From Caprimulgus europaeus (taxonomy: Eukaryota; Chordata; Aves; Caprimulgiformes; Caprimulgidae), in the NCBI GenBank assembly GCA_907165065.1, contig OU015530.1, positions 53,170,465 to 53,234,464 of the forward strand: 64,000 nucleotides of DNA. Direction: 5' to 3'. Made by a program: the position numbers and the translations under genes. Below, piece after piece: positions 37,961 to 49,877 of the stretch. Under the pieces are notes generated by a model. It was not told the origin of the DNA. It did not search any database and saw nothing but the letters and a program-made list of their open reading frames with translations. Positions within the stretch are counted from its first letter, which is position 1; each line of letters opens with the position of its first letter.

Positions 37961-40900
37961 TCCCTTTACATTCAGTCTACTTGTTCTATAGGTATAACAT
38001 ATATCTTTAAACAAAGGCCACAAAGTGATTTTTTGGAAGATCACGGCTCTTTCTGTTGTCTGAGACAGTGATACCTTGGGAAGCAGATTCATGTCTTTTG
38101 TTCTGGCAAGGGGTATTCAACCCAACAGCTGAGCAAGAGGTGGTGCTTATCCAGCCCCAGCTGGGTATTGTCCCATATATGTGCTCCCATTGCTTCCATT
38201 CAACATCTTATATACGGGAAAGGACAAAAAGAGTGACAGTTCCATCCGCACCAGTCCCATCACCACCCTTGCCCTGCATGTCTCAAGAGATCCCCAAAAG
38301 ATCAAACAACCAGACCTTGCAAGCTGCTGTGTGCCTTTCTACTGGCTTCACTGAGACTGAAAATTACCAAGTATCCCATAAAACTGGATTCTTTTGAGAC
38401 CAACATGAATGGTTAAATAACAGGGAGTTTTAGAAGCCTCCATGCAACAGCAATCTAGTTTGAATGACTCTGTGGCCCATAGCATTGTATAACTGCTTCA
38501 TCTTTTCCCTTGCCTGCCTCCCCAGGGAAGGAGCCTGCAGGGATTTTCCAGCTGTGTGGGAAGGGCAGGGGAGCTCTGGTCAAGTGACATGTGAACCAGA
38601 GTGCTGCAGTACGGGTTGTAGACTTCAGAGGGGACATCTCGCAGGAGGAATTCCAGCTCCGGAGGCTTTAGCGTTTGTGTGGGTTGTTGTGACTGCTGTT
38701 GTTTTCTCCTTTGTTTTCTGCAGCTCAGTATGTTGTTATAATACAGCAAAGCAGCATGGGACTTGTCAAAAAAAATTTTTAAAAAAGGTATTTTATTCCA
38801 TCCCTCTTTAGGAGCAAAAGGGAACACAATCCCTCTGAGGTGAAGGTAAAATGTGGTGTGCAGAGGTATGAGCCACCTGGCTTGAGGTATATGGGCAAGC
38901 TGCTCTCTTCCCCCTCCCTGCTTTCTCACCATCCATCAGAGTTGAGATCAATTCAAATGTCTTGGCCGCAAATTTGGTTAGTGAGCAGGGAAACTATGCC
39001 TTTGTTCTGATGCTGGCAAACCTCAGCAAGCTTGATTATCTAAAATAAAACCATCTGCAGCCACTCTAATCAATGGCACATGCATAGCAGCAAAAGCTCT
39101 AAGCTCATGGCTCATGTAAAATGTTCATTACATCAGACTGTTGTGCTGCAGGAAAGAATTTATGGGCAAGAGCAAGTGGCTCAGTATTACCCAGACTTGT
39201 TGGTGGGACACATGCCCCACTCTGTACCCTGTGACACTTGTCCTCTTTGGTGGCTGGTCCAGCAACGATGAAGTTACTGCAACTACTGGCTGGAGGAATT
39301 GCTGAGTGCCAGGTTTGGTCCTGTGGCACTGCCAGTCCTGGATTCAGGACTCAAAATATGGCGAAGTTTTCAGGCAAGTTTGGAAAGCAGAAAGTAGTTG
39401 TGAAGTTTGATTGTAGTACTTGTGGGATCAATGAGATGACACTGGCTTTGCAGGAAATGAGTTAATCTATTTCTCTGTGAATTAAACCTCCTGCAAGCTG
39501 AGGGCTCATGTTCAGCTCCTTTTCTCAAGCATGAGGTGCAACCTGATGATGCCACAAACCATGTGGGTCTAACTGGTGACCATATTCTGGATCATAGAGC
39601 CTAACTTGTCAGGCACCCTTTCCCAAGCTGGAGCAGATAGCCAAGGTGGCTTGCCAGTATAGTAGTCAGCAATGCAGTACCTACACAGCCCTTGTCTTTT
39701 AAATGTATATGCCAGCCTGGACCAAAGCACATGGGAAGGTCTTTTCTCTTGAGAAACTCCTTGCAGATGTTTTGTCTAGCTCCAAGAACATTTTTGTAAA
39801 AACTGATGGCAGATCAAGGCCAGGAATAAGTTTTCTTGTTACTCCTATAATTTCCTTTTCCTACAGCCTTGTGCAAGGCAGCTGATGATACACCTGCCAA
39901 GACCAAACATTTCCTCAGGCATGGAAAAATTATATCACTTCACCACTGGAGCTCACCTGCCCTAACATTATAGAAGTTGTTCACTGCCATCTTTTCCCAT
40001 TTGTGCTTTTCATGTCAAACTATTGTGCCAAAATTGACAGGCATGGCAAAGCTAGGATGCTGAATCCAGTAGCTTGGCTGATGATAATCACACTATCTCT
40101 TCCTCTGAAAAGTATAAAATTCTGGTCCCCCATGGTCTCTTTAGAGCAACATGTAGCCTGGTACTCGTTAAAAAATTTCTGTGACTTATCTTTATCTTCC
40201 TGTTTGAGCAAATGCTGAGCCTGGGAGATCCCCTCTGAGTTTGTGATCTTCCTTCTGCAAAACCCATCTCTTTGTTCAGCGGTACATGAAGTGGTGGGAG
40301 ACACAGTTGCTTTGTATTCTGAGCCAGAACTTAAAACTAGACTTTTCCTTTCAAAGTCTGATACACAGGTCAAAGGGGCGACTGGTCACGTGGTTTCATC
40401 TACACATGCCTGACAGCTCCCATCCTCTTCTGCATATTCATCACCGCCTCTTTCTCTGCAAAATGATGTACTTGAAAGTCTGCTCCGCATCTGAACCACT
40501 TTGGGGACTGATTTTTGATAGCTGAGGTTTTTTTTCAAATTGTATTAATCTTTACATATTGAACGTGGCCCTGGGCTACGCCACATCGGTTTTGGGCTTG
40601 CATGCTTCTGTTTTCAAAGGGTTATTGTGTTAGTTTCTAGTAAAGATTGATTTAATCGGACAACATCTTCCAACTTAGAATCAAATCCTAATTTAGCAAA
40701 GCAAATCCACTCAGTAAACACACGAGCATATGATTTAAGGCAAGAAAGTCCTTAAATTGCAATAGGGTCAACAGATTTGAAGAATTTTCTTGGGGAGCTC
40801 TTCAGAAGTGGGTAGGGAGAGCAGAAGATGAAATCTTTGCTACCTCTCACACCAAATTTACGTCTCTTAGGTACAGTGAAAATGGTGGTGGGAGCTATGG

Positions 40901-42351
40901 TGATCAAAACCAGGCTGGCTTCTTGCCTCTGCTTATAGGGGCCAATGCAGTATTCATGATAAAATCTTGACAAGTCTTTTTCTAGTCCCACTGGCTATTG
41001 TCCCACCAGCTTTGGATGCCTGCAGTGGATCCCAGCACTTTGCAAGCAATGGCACTGCCCCTGCAGAAGGTACTTTGCCAGGGCAAGAGCATCTTTCTCT
41101 AGAGCAAATAAGGTAGCTTGGTGGAAAAACCCGTTCCATCCTCAGACACAAGAACAAGTCACCCTGTGTTTGTCAATTTGCATCCATATGAGAACTCTTA
41201 GCCCACAGAAAGGGCAAGTTTAGCCTCCACTAGAGAAGAGGCTCAGTTAATCCAGGTTGCCTTAACCTGAGATTGCTCACAGGGGCAGCTATCAAGGATC
41301 AGCTGTTAGGCTGAAATTTGCCACCTTCCAGTAACTTTGCTCATGTTTCCAAGCCCTCAGATGTGCTACAGGCACATATGCAGCTTTGATATTTACTTTT
41401 GTGTAGCACTGTTTGACCATTCACCAAAGGGAGAGTCTGAACTTGACAACAGCACTCAGCAAGGGTGTGAATTTCCAAGTTTTACGCTAATATGTGCAGT
41501 CTGAAATCCATCCTGCTGTTGGTTGGTTACATAAGGCTTCCAGGGAGGGAATAAGAGTGTTACCTTTACGTTCCTACAGCGAACCCACACAGCATGAGCT
41601 GCAAACTGTGACTCCTCGCAGTGTACCACTCAAACGATCTGCAGACTGATTATGATTCACCAAAGAAACCTGCAAATAATTTTAGATGAAGGGTCCAATC
41701 AAGAATCTATTTGCAGACAATTCACAAACACAAAAAGAAGTAAGATTCATTGGATAAATTATGCATTATGAATTATTCATTCAGCTTCAGTTAATGAGGT
41801 AAATGGTACTATCAGTGTTTGAAGTTAAGCTCATTTGTATATATTGGACAGATCAAGGCTGAAGTAAGAGATGAGGTTTTGAGGGAATAACCTGGGCTCC
41901 ACAGGGTTCAAACAGTAAAACTACTGACTACGTGTACAACCAGGATTTTATCCTTCAATTTTAACATAGTGGCTTCTCTTGAATCAGAGGAGTAAAAGAA
42001 GGTATTCCTAATTCCAAGTTTGGATCTCCATATCAGATGACATTCTATGGGACTAGCAATGAAAACAAGAAAGAAAACATCAGCAAGGAAGGGAAGCTTG
42101 GGGTGGCGTCTTTAAATATTTTGTGATGTATTTAATAAGAGGGTTGACCTGAGCTGGTAATCCTGTGCCTTGAGTGATTTTTTGCAAGAGTTAAGTGATA
42201 TCCAGGCATCCATCTGTGTTACTATAAGGAAAATTCCTGTTGAAGGAGGAATAATGAAAATCTGAGAATGTTCTAAATCTTTCCTGTTTAAATGAGCTTA
42301 CTTTGACCAACTTTTTAAGACTTCCATACTTAAACCTTGGCTTTAGACCAG
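37961..42351. other. Unique noncoding DNA; AT-rich motif-dense part near 41.75 kb
   Basis: No gene is recognised. At 39333-39350 there is a minor 18-nt palindrome (AGTCCTG, GATT, CAGGACT). Around 41745-41810 the sequence is dense in ATTA, ATGCAT and TTATGAAT motifs typical of homeodomain and POU sites, a possible regulatory element. The 144-codon minus-strand frame at 38498-38932 has low-complexity Gln/Lys composition and no known domain. Confidence 0.5.
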
Positions 42352-42455
42352 CAGAGCACTTAAGCACATGCTCAACTTTAAGAATGAGTAACTACTGAAA
42401 TCAAGGGGAATACTTCTATGAGCAGATGTATATGTAAGCATAAGTCCATTCGGAA
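42352..42455. mobile_element. Diverged palindromic amniote repeat (MITE-like)
   Basis: 'GCACTTAAGCACATGCT' and TTTAAGAATGAGTA precede a central TGAAATCAAGGGGAA, after which complementary-type blocks (ATGTATATGTAAGCATAAG, CCATTCGG) follow. This is the layout of a hairpin repeat abundant in turtles, crocodilians and birds, whose arms read GCTTAACTTTAAGCATG and whose centre is CCATTGAAATCAATGGG. The two arms no longer pair well, so the copy is old. The family name is not given because I cannot verify it. Confidence 0.6.
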
Positions 42456-42879
42456 AACCCAAGGTTTAGTCACTCAGAAATTTAATCAGAATTAAATGAG
42501 AGGTTGAGTGGATACTATTGTCTTCCAAAACATGTTTCTTTAACAATCTCAAAGTGGATTTAATACTTTCATTTAATCACCCAAGTTTGAAAGTTTTCAC
42601 TTTTAATCTTCTGCAACTTTGAGTAAAAGTATTCAGAGAATTCTTCATGGAATTTATTATTACTTTACTGGAAAAGCCCTTAATTCCAAATCTAGATTTT
42701 CCTTTGTATTTTCAAATTTTGAATTTTTAAAAAAATGATTTCTATTTGTTCTAGGACTTGGCATGTCTTATATGAAATGACATTGTCAAGGAATAGGTTT
42801 TTTGACATTGCTACACTAAATCTTTAGCAGGTAATGCTTGAAATTACAGGCCACAAATCTCTGTAAGTGCTATTTACTA

Positions 42880-43065
42880 ACATGATAATTGTGGAACATT
42901 CGATGATGTGTTAAGTACCATGGAGTGGCAGTGTAATTACAGTACATGGCACGTTACAATATAAATATAAAGTAAATACATGATTATTTCTGGCTTAGGT
43001 CACATGGTAAATACTAAGTGCAATTACGGCACCAAGTAATCTGCAGGAACGTGTAATTACTCTTG
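42880..43065. promoter_or_regulatory. Homeodomain-motif-dense block, possible enhancer
   Basis: The decamer GTGTAATTAC occurs twice exactly, at 42931 and 43051, 120 bases apart in the same orientation. GCAATTACGG (43019), GATAATTG and AAGTAATC lie around and between them. TAATTA-type cores are homeodomain binding sites, and such density in CpG-poor unique DNA resembles developmental enhancers. No conservation, chromatin or promoter evidence is available, so regulatory function is inference. Confidence 0.25.
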
Positions 43066-43924
43066 GGCTCAATTCATTTACAGATCCTTGTCCAGCTTTT
43101 CACACCACATGGGTTGTGGAAACTGTGGAAAACAGATTATTCATGGCTGCAATGGCCTCCTTATTACCACAGCCAAATCTTATACACGGATGATAGCTCC
43201 TCTGCCCTCTCCCATGTCCCAGAGGACAGAGGTGAAGGTTGGTGTTATCAGGGCAGCACCATGTAGCCAGATGTCCATGGAAAGCTGGGCCAAGAGCTAT
43301 CTCCAGCTCATTTGACAAACTCAGCTGACATTATCTAATAGTTTTCATCTCACCAGTTTTCCTTTAGTGAGATCATCTTGCCCCACTTTTGAATTATCTT
43401 TCAACAGCTTGGACTCTGCATCCTGGAAGTCAAAGGCTGATTGTTGCTAGTCATGCACTGCTCCCAGGCTGATCCAGGAACTTGACATTTTGTAAACTCT
43501 ATTCAGATCCCTCTGCTCTATTAACTAGTAGGTATGAGAGGCTGAGTGTGTTGTCTTGGATGATACAGCCAACATCTCCACAGGTTGAAGAGCAAGAGAT
43601 GGCAGTAGAAGCACACAAGATATATGGAAGTCCTGTACTCCTCATGGAGAGCCAACATTTGATTCAGATGATGTGAAACTGTCAATGTACAGACAGCCAC
43701 AGTGCATGATACTTGAAGAAAAGTCTTTTAGAGAAAGTAAGAAAAAGTGAGAGAAATAAAAGGTGTAAAGCCACTAGGGCATCGTCCTGTTTATCCAGCC
43801 ATGAGGACAATGCAGTGCCTCAGATATCATAGTCTGCCTGTTCTCCCAGGCACCTGGGGCCTCAGAGAAGGTGATCCCTGCTGTATTTTGCTAGGCAAGA
43901 TTATTAGTATTAATCTTACAGTCT
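43066..43924. other. Unique noncoding DNA
   Basis: No gene is recognised. A G+C-richer segment near 43846-43875 contains the palindrome-like CCAGGCACCTGGGG, of no clear meaning. Confidence 0.45.
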
Positions 43925-44000
43925 GTCAACAGGATCTGAACCTGGGACCTCCACTGTTAAAGCCCAGATCCCCTGAGATAACATTAATGACTGCAGCTGT
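43925..44000 (-). mobile_element. Probable tRNA-derived SINE head, minus strand
   Basis: On the minus strand TTATCTCAGGGGAT resembles a pol III A box (TAGCTCAGNGG). 25 bases later GGTTCAGATCC differs from the B box (GGTTCRANTCC) at one essential position. The intervening GGCTTTAACAGTGGAGGTCCCA is like a tRNA-derived SINE head. There is no cloverleaf, so it is not a tRNA gene. The SINE body further along the minus strand is not clearly recognisable. Confidence 0.4.
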
Positions 44001-44357
44001 TTGCCATTAGCAAGTCATGCTCTCTGGAGACTGCTTCTGGGGTAGCTGGGATTTTGGCTTGTTTCCTTTAGGATCAGCTGCAAAGAATTTGAAGTAGAAA
44101 TGGGAGGTAGGAAACTTTGTCGGACGCAGCAGGAAGGTGCTGTGATCTGTGCTGCTTCAAAATGCATGGGAGGTACTGGCTCCCGAGCTGGGGAAGCTGA
44201 CACTTGGTGGGGCCTGATGAAAAGAGAACTTCCTGAACTCAGAATAAGCATCTCCTGAAACTTTGAAACTCTTTCAACACTTGGGTGCAGGAATATCCCA
44301 GCTGCAGAAGTAGACACAGGTCAGCTAAAGGGCAATATGTCTACAGAAAAACTGCCA

Positions 44358-44465
44358 CATTTTGGATCCACCCAAGAGCCAAAATTCATCAGTTTTTCAG
44401 AGAAGGAGCATCATTTCGGTTCCACTCAAGAGCAAAAATTATGTTCCTTCTCTGAAACCTGCTTT
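44358..44465 (+). repeat. Diverged 54-bp tandem duplication that keeps one reading frame
   Basis: Two adjacent 54-base units (44358-44411, 44412-44465) translate in the same frame as HFGSTQEPKFISFSEKEH and HFGSTQEQKLCSFSETCF. In the first 15 codon pairs five are identical, seven differ synonymously (including AGT against TCC for Ser) and three change the residue. The frame is open for 123 codons from 44259 to 44627, with an ATG at 44337. Synonymous-biased divergence suggests the pair may have evolved as protein-coding sequence, but no gene, splice or homology evidence supports that. The sample is small. Confidence 0.7.
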
Positions 44466-45456
44466 CCTGCCTTCAGCAGGTCAAACACAACCTCCAAACT
44501 TGGGGAGATGGATCACCCCAAGGCACAGCAAGCAGCCCACGTTATGCTCTGCCGTGGTCTCCTCTCTCCCAGCAAGGGGAAAGGCTGCACTGCTGAGCCA
44601 AATCACTGGAGCAGGGATGAAAGGATGTGACTGCTCAGCAGTTTTCTTTTATCCTTCTACACTCCCTTCCACTGTGCTTTTCTTTGGCTTGTTCAGTCTT
44701 AGTTGGTTCAGTTTTTCTCTCAGTCCTCCTTGACCAGAAGAGAGGGGGAAATAACAAACAGCATGTGGAAATATTTCCAGTTGTGTTGCACACATTGCAG
44801 TGCACAGGGATAGTTAAGTGGGGCCTTGGGGCTGAAACAGAGGAAAAATAAGAGAAACACCCATGATTCTGATTTAACCTCAAAATGCATCAGTATCTTC
44901 CTAGTAAAATCAACAAACACTCTTCTCAGCTTCCCAAAACTTTGGATAATGTCTACAAAGAGATGTCAGATTAAAATTCTTGCTTTGCATCAGCATGGAA
45001 TATATAATTGTGTATTATATGATTATGGTGTCAAGACAAACTCCAAGCAAGAACCTTCTTATTTGTTGCATGCCATTTGCTTACTGTGAAATACGAAACA
45101 CACTTACACTGTGCTACAGCCTTGAGAATCCTTATGAAAAATCTGTCATTGCAAGCGAAGACTCTTGCTTTCTCTAACCACAGCACAGGCAGTTATGAAG
45201 GCATGAATTACGTGTTACCTAACCAAAGGGAAAAGTTCCTTGCCCTAGTTGAACAGACTAGTATAATTTTTCAAGATACTGTGTCTAATGCTAAGTGTCT
45301 GAACACTCTCGGGTTGTTTAGAATCAATTGGCTTAAATTTTGTGTAATGAAAGTGTATTTGCCAAATAGGCTCAAGCTTATTGCCATGCAAATTAACATT
45401 TGCAGGGACAAATTTCTAAGTCCTTCCTCTCTTTGTTGATTCCAAGATGTTACGGA
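44466..45456. other. Unique noncoding DNA
   Basis: No recognisable gene or repeat. Several overlapping short open frames run through this AT-rich stretch without domain signatures. Confidence 0.45.
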
Positions 45457-45611
45457 TACAATTTTGCACTTGCAGTTATGTGTGGGTGCAGTTCGTGTCA
45501 TTTAAACTTCTAATTACGGAATCTGATTGCACCCACGTATCTTATCAGCTAGTTAGACACGTCAATGACATGCACCATAACTGCAAATAACTGGGGGTAC
45601 AAAATTGCACC
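45457..45611. mobile_element. Imperfect long inverted repeat (ancient hairpin element)
   Basis: The left arm (from ACAATTTTGCAC) and the reverse complement of the right arm (from GCAATTTTGTAC) share, in order, CAATTTTG, TTGCAGTTATG, GGTGCA and TGTCATT, with small gaps. The arms converge on a centre near 45530. Internal GTGGGTGCA and TGCACCCAC also pair with each other. Repeated TTGCACCC/GCGCCC words are reminiscent of ancient amniote hairpin repeats. I cannot name the family. A structured conserved element is the alternative. Confidence 0.55.
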
Positions 45612-47075
45612 AGCAATTATTTGCGCCCACTGAAGGAGAGGATGGATATAAAGCAGGCCATTAAAGTGTTTAAAACACTTTTCTTACAGTAGCATAAACC
45701 ACTGCTACAGGGATATTACCTGCAGGAAAGTAGAACAAACATTGGGCTGAATTTTGAGCAGCAGCTGGGTTGTCTTTGTAGCACGAATCTAACCAAGATT
45801 CCCTTTATGGGTGCAAAGTGTGGCAGCCAGGTCTGAGTTTACCTACCTGGCTTCCTCTCAGCTCTACTCAGGATCTTGATACTACCAGCATTGAAACGCT
45901 TCCTTCAGTCCAGCTGAAGCCAACAGTGATGCCTCTACTGCACCCTTTAGAAAATGTGTTCTGGCATCGTGTCTGAACCGACACCTGCAAATTCACTGTG
46001 AGCACAGCCTGTTTTTTTTAAGAAGCCTCAGGGCTTCTTTTAGCAGTTGGAGGAGATATGATGGTGGGGCTTATGTTCATATTTAAATTTGAGCTTGCAA
46101 GTACTCTGCTGAATAGGGGCGTAAATGGAGTGAGAACTTTTTAGGTAGAAAGAAAATTAGACTCTGCTCAGGGTAATAGAAAGCAGCTTCATGACCTCCC
46201 TATTATTAATCCAAATAATAACAAATTGTAGTCATCTTTGGGATACACCCCTCTTCTCCAATCTCTGTGATCTTGCCATTATTTCCTGGAACTATCAAGA
46301 GTTGTCACCAGCACCACGGCAAAACACAGCAAACATTGTGTGATTATCTTTGTGTTAAGCACAACTCCTTGGTTCTTGGGAGACTGTGCTTCCACTGCAG
46401 AAGTACTGGTGCAGTATGGAAAGATGGTCTCTGACCCAGAAACCTTCCAGGCTGGCTGGATTCCTGCATCAACCCTGGGACATACAAACAGCATTTGCTT
46501 TCATAGATTCATGAGTGGCTGAAGGTAGCAGAGTTACTAACAGAAACTGAAATACTGATGGTTACTTTTGAGTGCAGCATTGTGAAACCAGATCTACTTT
46601 AATGTCTTTCTTTTTTCTTTTTTTTTTTTTTTTTTCTTCCATAGGTGTATTTTAAGTGATAAGTGCCCTCCCTCAGAAATGGTGCAAGTTTTCCCATGGA
46701 TGTTTTGCTGTCTGAATTTAAGTGTCCCACAACAACCTAGGCATATGTGTCTTCAGATTTTTTTTTCCCTGTCACATATATTTTCAATTATTCAGGATTA
46801 AATCCGAAATTTACCAAACAGCTGGTAACATTACAGGAGCTGAGCTGGAGGGGGGTTGCTCTTAGAAAGGAAGCCTCCCAAAGGTGGAAGATAGTAGGGA
46901 GGAGAAATATTTACAACCACACAGATAGCAGTGGTGATGACGAGGTCATACCTTGGAGCTGTACTGATTTAGCTTCTTGGAGTCTGTCCCTGATTCTTCT
47001 TTAGAAAGAAAAGGAAAGAAGTGAAAAAGAGAACCTGGGAGGATTTATCCTGGGGTAAATTTTGGCTCCCCTCAA
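45612..47075. other. Unique noncoding DNA with a long T-rich tract
   Basis: A T-rich run (46606-46640) leads into CTTCCATAG, a strong 3'-splice-site look-alike at 46644. The sequence after it is closed by stops in all frames within a short distance, so at most a noncoding exon could begin there. No other feature is recognised. Confidence 0.5.
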
Positions 47076-47148
47076 GCCCTGGGGTAAATCCAGAGAAAAT
47101 TCAGTGATCAAAATGGAACCACTCCAGATTTCCGCTGGCCTAAATGAA
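47076..47148. mobile_element. Diverged palindromic amniote repeat (MITE-like), second type
   Basis: GGGGTAAATCCAGAG..., then AAAATGGAACCACTCCAGATT and CGCTGGCCTAAATGA, mirror a hairpin repeat common in turtles and crocodilians. Its arms read GGGTAAATCCAGAGTAACTCC and GGAGTTACTCCAGATTTACACC. The pairing TAAATCCAGAG with CTCCAGATT is still visible. The copy is old and non-autonomous. Confidence 0.55.
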
Positions 47149-49824
47149 AACATTGTTTTCATATACAAGTGGGGAATTCTGCCTTCTTTAATACCATACT
47201 TTTAAATTTTGCTGTCACCATGGGACACTGAATTTTTATTTTTTGGCTTATATTTGACCTATGAAAGAATTAATTGCTTCAGCTTCCTAGAAATCATTGC
47301 ATGATTCAAGTTACTCTTTTACATGGCTTGTTTCAAAGTTGGGCTTAGTTTTCACCACAACCGCTCCCTATCCTGAAACTTTATTTATATCCATAAACTA
47401 CTGCATGTAGGGAACAGCCAGTGGAGAAGTAAAATAAACACAGCATTGCCTTTCAGCTGGAGTTGCACTCTGCTCCCCAGAAGGGATAACATTTATAAAT
47501 CAAACACTGTTTAATTAACCTTCCGTCTTTGCACAGGATTAGGAGGGCGGGCACAGTCACATTGATTTGAAGATGCAAGGTGCTCACACGACTACTTCAC
47601 AAAATTTCAGGGATTCAAAACAGTAAAATAAAGCATGGTTTAATCAGCTGAGGTCTGGGTTTGGGGCTCTGCCAGTGCTGGCCCAAAGCTGTAAGAACCC
47701 CGATAAAGTCATTTCAAAGCAGTGCAAAATCAGAACATGCTGCCTGCCCAAAATGAGTATTTCTGTCTTTTACGTGGCAAAAAATATATTTTTTTTCCCA
47801 GATGAAAAGACAGTAATATACATTCTGGCATTTGAAAGGAGTTTGCATATACTTTACCATCTTGCAGTCTGCAATCATACACACTTATCCTTAACCTGTC
47901 ATTTCAGTGAGTGACACTACTGTAGTCAGAACCTCATTTCTCCCTATTGAGAAAGAGAGAGGAAATTCTTCTTTGCTTTGATAAAATGCTATATCCTAGT
48001 TGAAAGGCATCTTTTCTGGGAAGCCACTCTTTGTGCAAGTAGGCAGTTCAGTAACCATTCGTAACCTAAAATTAACAGTTACTATAAAATCAGTCAAAGA
48101 GGATAGCAGTCCCTTTTGCAACAAAGTTAATTAACCACATTAATCAAGATTTGGGTGCCTTTGGAGAAGAAGAGCTTTAGCTCAATCACAAGGTGTGAGT
48201 GTTTGATGAGAGAAGCGTGGGGTGCATTGCTGGGTCTATCGCAGTAGGGTTGCGTGCGTTGTTCAGATTGATTCCTGTGGCCTTTAAACTCCAAGTCTAC
48301 CAGCTCTGCTTGTGCTGGGAACACTTTCCAGAACATTTGTGCTATGGATAGCATCATTTGAATGACGTTATTTCTAGTGGCAAAAGAGAAGACTTGCTCT
48401 CTACAGGTCACACCCTTACATTCCTATTTTCATTGCTGTGCCTGTTACAGCTGCCGGGAGCTCAGGCTGCATGAACCCTCCAAGCTTTGCTAGCCCAATG
48501 CAGGGAACTGATGCCAGCTGGGGAAGAGATACGAGAGCTTTGTCTGATGTGGATGAGATATGAATATTTCCAGAATCTCACTGAAGAAGTCTGCAGATGA
48601 AGATTAACACCATTAGAAGTGTCAATCTCAGTTTTCTAATTGACCCAGAATTGATTTTCCCTTGGCAAAGCCTGTTATGAAGGTGGGCTGACACCTTTGC
48701 TCAGAAGCCCTGGTCCATGGGATGGCTTCATTCCCCCACACCCACTGGTGACAGCATTGGTATAAGCAGTTATCAGCTTGGGAAACTCTTCAGCACTGCC
48801 TGGGAGCCCTGGCAGGGTGGGTGGCTCTGCTTTTCATACAAAAACACAGTGATGCCTGAGAATCAGGCAAAAAGTCTGGGTCCTGGTCCCCAGGGCTAGG
48901 AAGAGCTACAACACTAAAGGGAAATAGCGGGGCTCGTAGCTGGTGAAGAAGGATTTGCTCTTGGGGAAGAGTTCAATCATGCCCTGATGTCCAGTTGAAG
49001 GGAGAGGAGTTTCTAGTTCCTCATTATTCTGTCCCTTTTGTTTGCATTTAAAAGAAAATCCAATTGGGCATTTCACTGTGATTCTTGTTACAGAACACAA
49101 GACCAAGCTTGCTTGATGGATCTCTGCTACTGAGGGCACAGGGCTGCTGGTCAGACACTTAATTGCAGTTCCTAACTTTACTGAAGTATTTTTAACCAAT
49201 ATTTCTCCTTTTCAGTGCCCCAATTTCCTTCCTCTTACCCATTGCAATGCTGCTGTGTTACTAGGAGTGTGAAGAGCATCTATCTGCTCCCACTGGAGGA
49301 CTGTACTGTCAGATGAAGCTCCCAGCCTCCCTGGTGAATCAAGTATATGGTATATAAAAGGGTGCAGGGCACAGAGATAAGATATTGGTAATCCAGCTAG
49401 GTGTGCAGATAGGGCAACCACTAAACAAATTGCTCTGCAATGCACGGTGCATGCGTGTGTGTAAAGGACATGTTAATTCTAACTCCATTTTGTGTTTCTT
49501 CTCCCCAGTGAGCATGGCTGATGTCCTATCTCTGTTCTCTGCTTATTATTTCTAAAGAGTTATCAAGTTTAAGTTCTGGTTTTTTCTGTCTTACAAGAAG
49601 GGAATGCTTGAGCCTGTTGATTAAACACATCCCCTGCTTTTCCCTGTTCAGGCACAAATTTCCAGACTCAAACTCTGAATGTAATTTCTATTCCTCCCAC
49701 ACCATGTTCCTGTTGCAGAATTTTACTGTCACGTTCCAAATCTTGCAGTAAAAACTTTTTCAAGTTATTAGCAGACAGGATGGGTACTTGAGCTTTGACT
49801 GCTCTAGTCTTTTGGATTGGGCTG
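47149..49824. other. Unique noncoding DNA, nothing recognised
   Basis: No gene or interspersed repeat is recognised. Open frames remain below 100 codons. Confidence 0.5.
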
Positions 49825-49877
49825 GGTTTGTTGTTTGGTTTTTTGTTTTGTTTTGTTTTTTAATTTTTACTTTTTTA
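49825..49877. repeat. Degenerate (GTTTT)n / T-rich simple repeat
   Basis: GTTTT units and T runs, partly regular (TTTTGTTTTGTTTTGTTTTT). On the minus strand this is an (AAAAC)n tract, which can mark a decayed retroposon tail, but no element adjoins it. Confidence 0.8.

Noticed and set aside
38498-38932. 144-codon minus-strand frame rich in Gln and Lys
   Set aside because: The composition comes from local low-complexity DNA, and no motif or homology is recognisable.
43925-44000. A and B box pair as a tRNA gene
   Set aside because: There is no acceptor stem or cloverleaf, the box spacing is short and the B box is mutated. It fits a SINE head better.
46019-46042. Stem-loop AAGAAGCC-TCAG-GGCTTCTT followed by T residues, like a bacterial terminator
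   Set aside because: The window is vertebrate nuclear DNA, where rho-independent terminators have no role. An 8-bp stem is expected by chance.
46606-46644. Very strong polypyrimidine tract plus CATAG as a coding-exon acceptor
   Set aside because: All frames after it close quickly and no donor follows at exon distance. It is probably a T-rich simple repeat.
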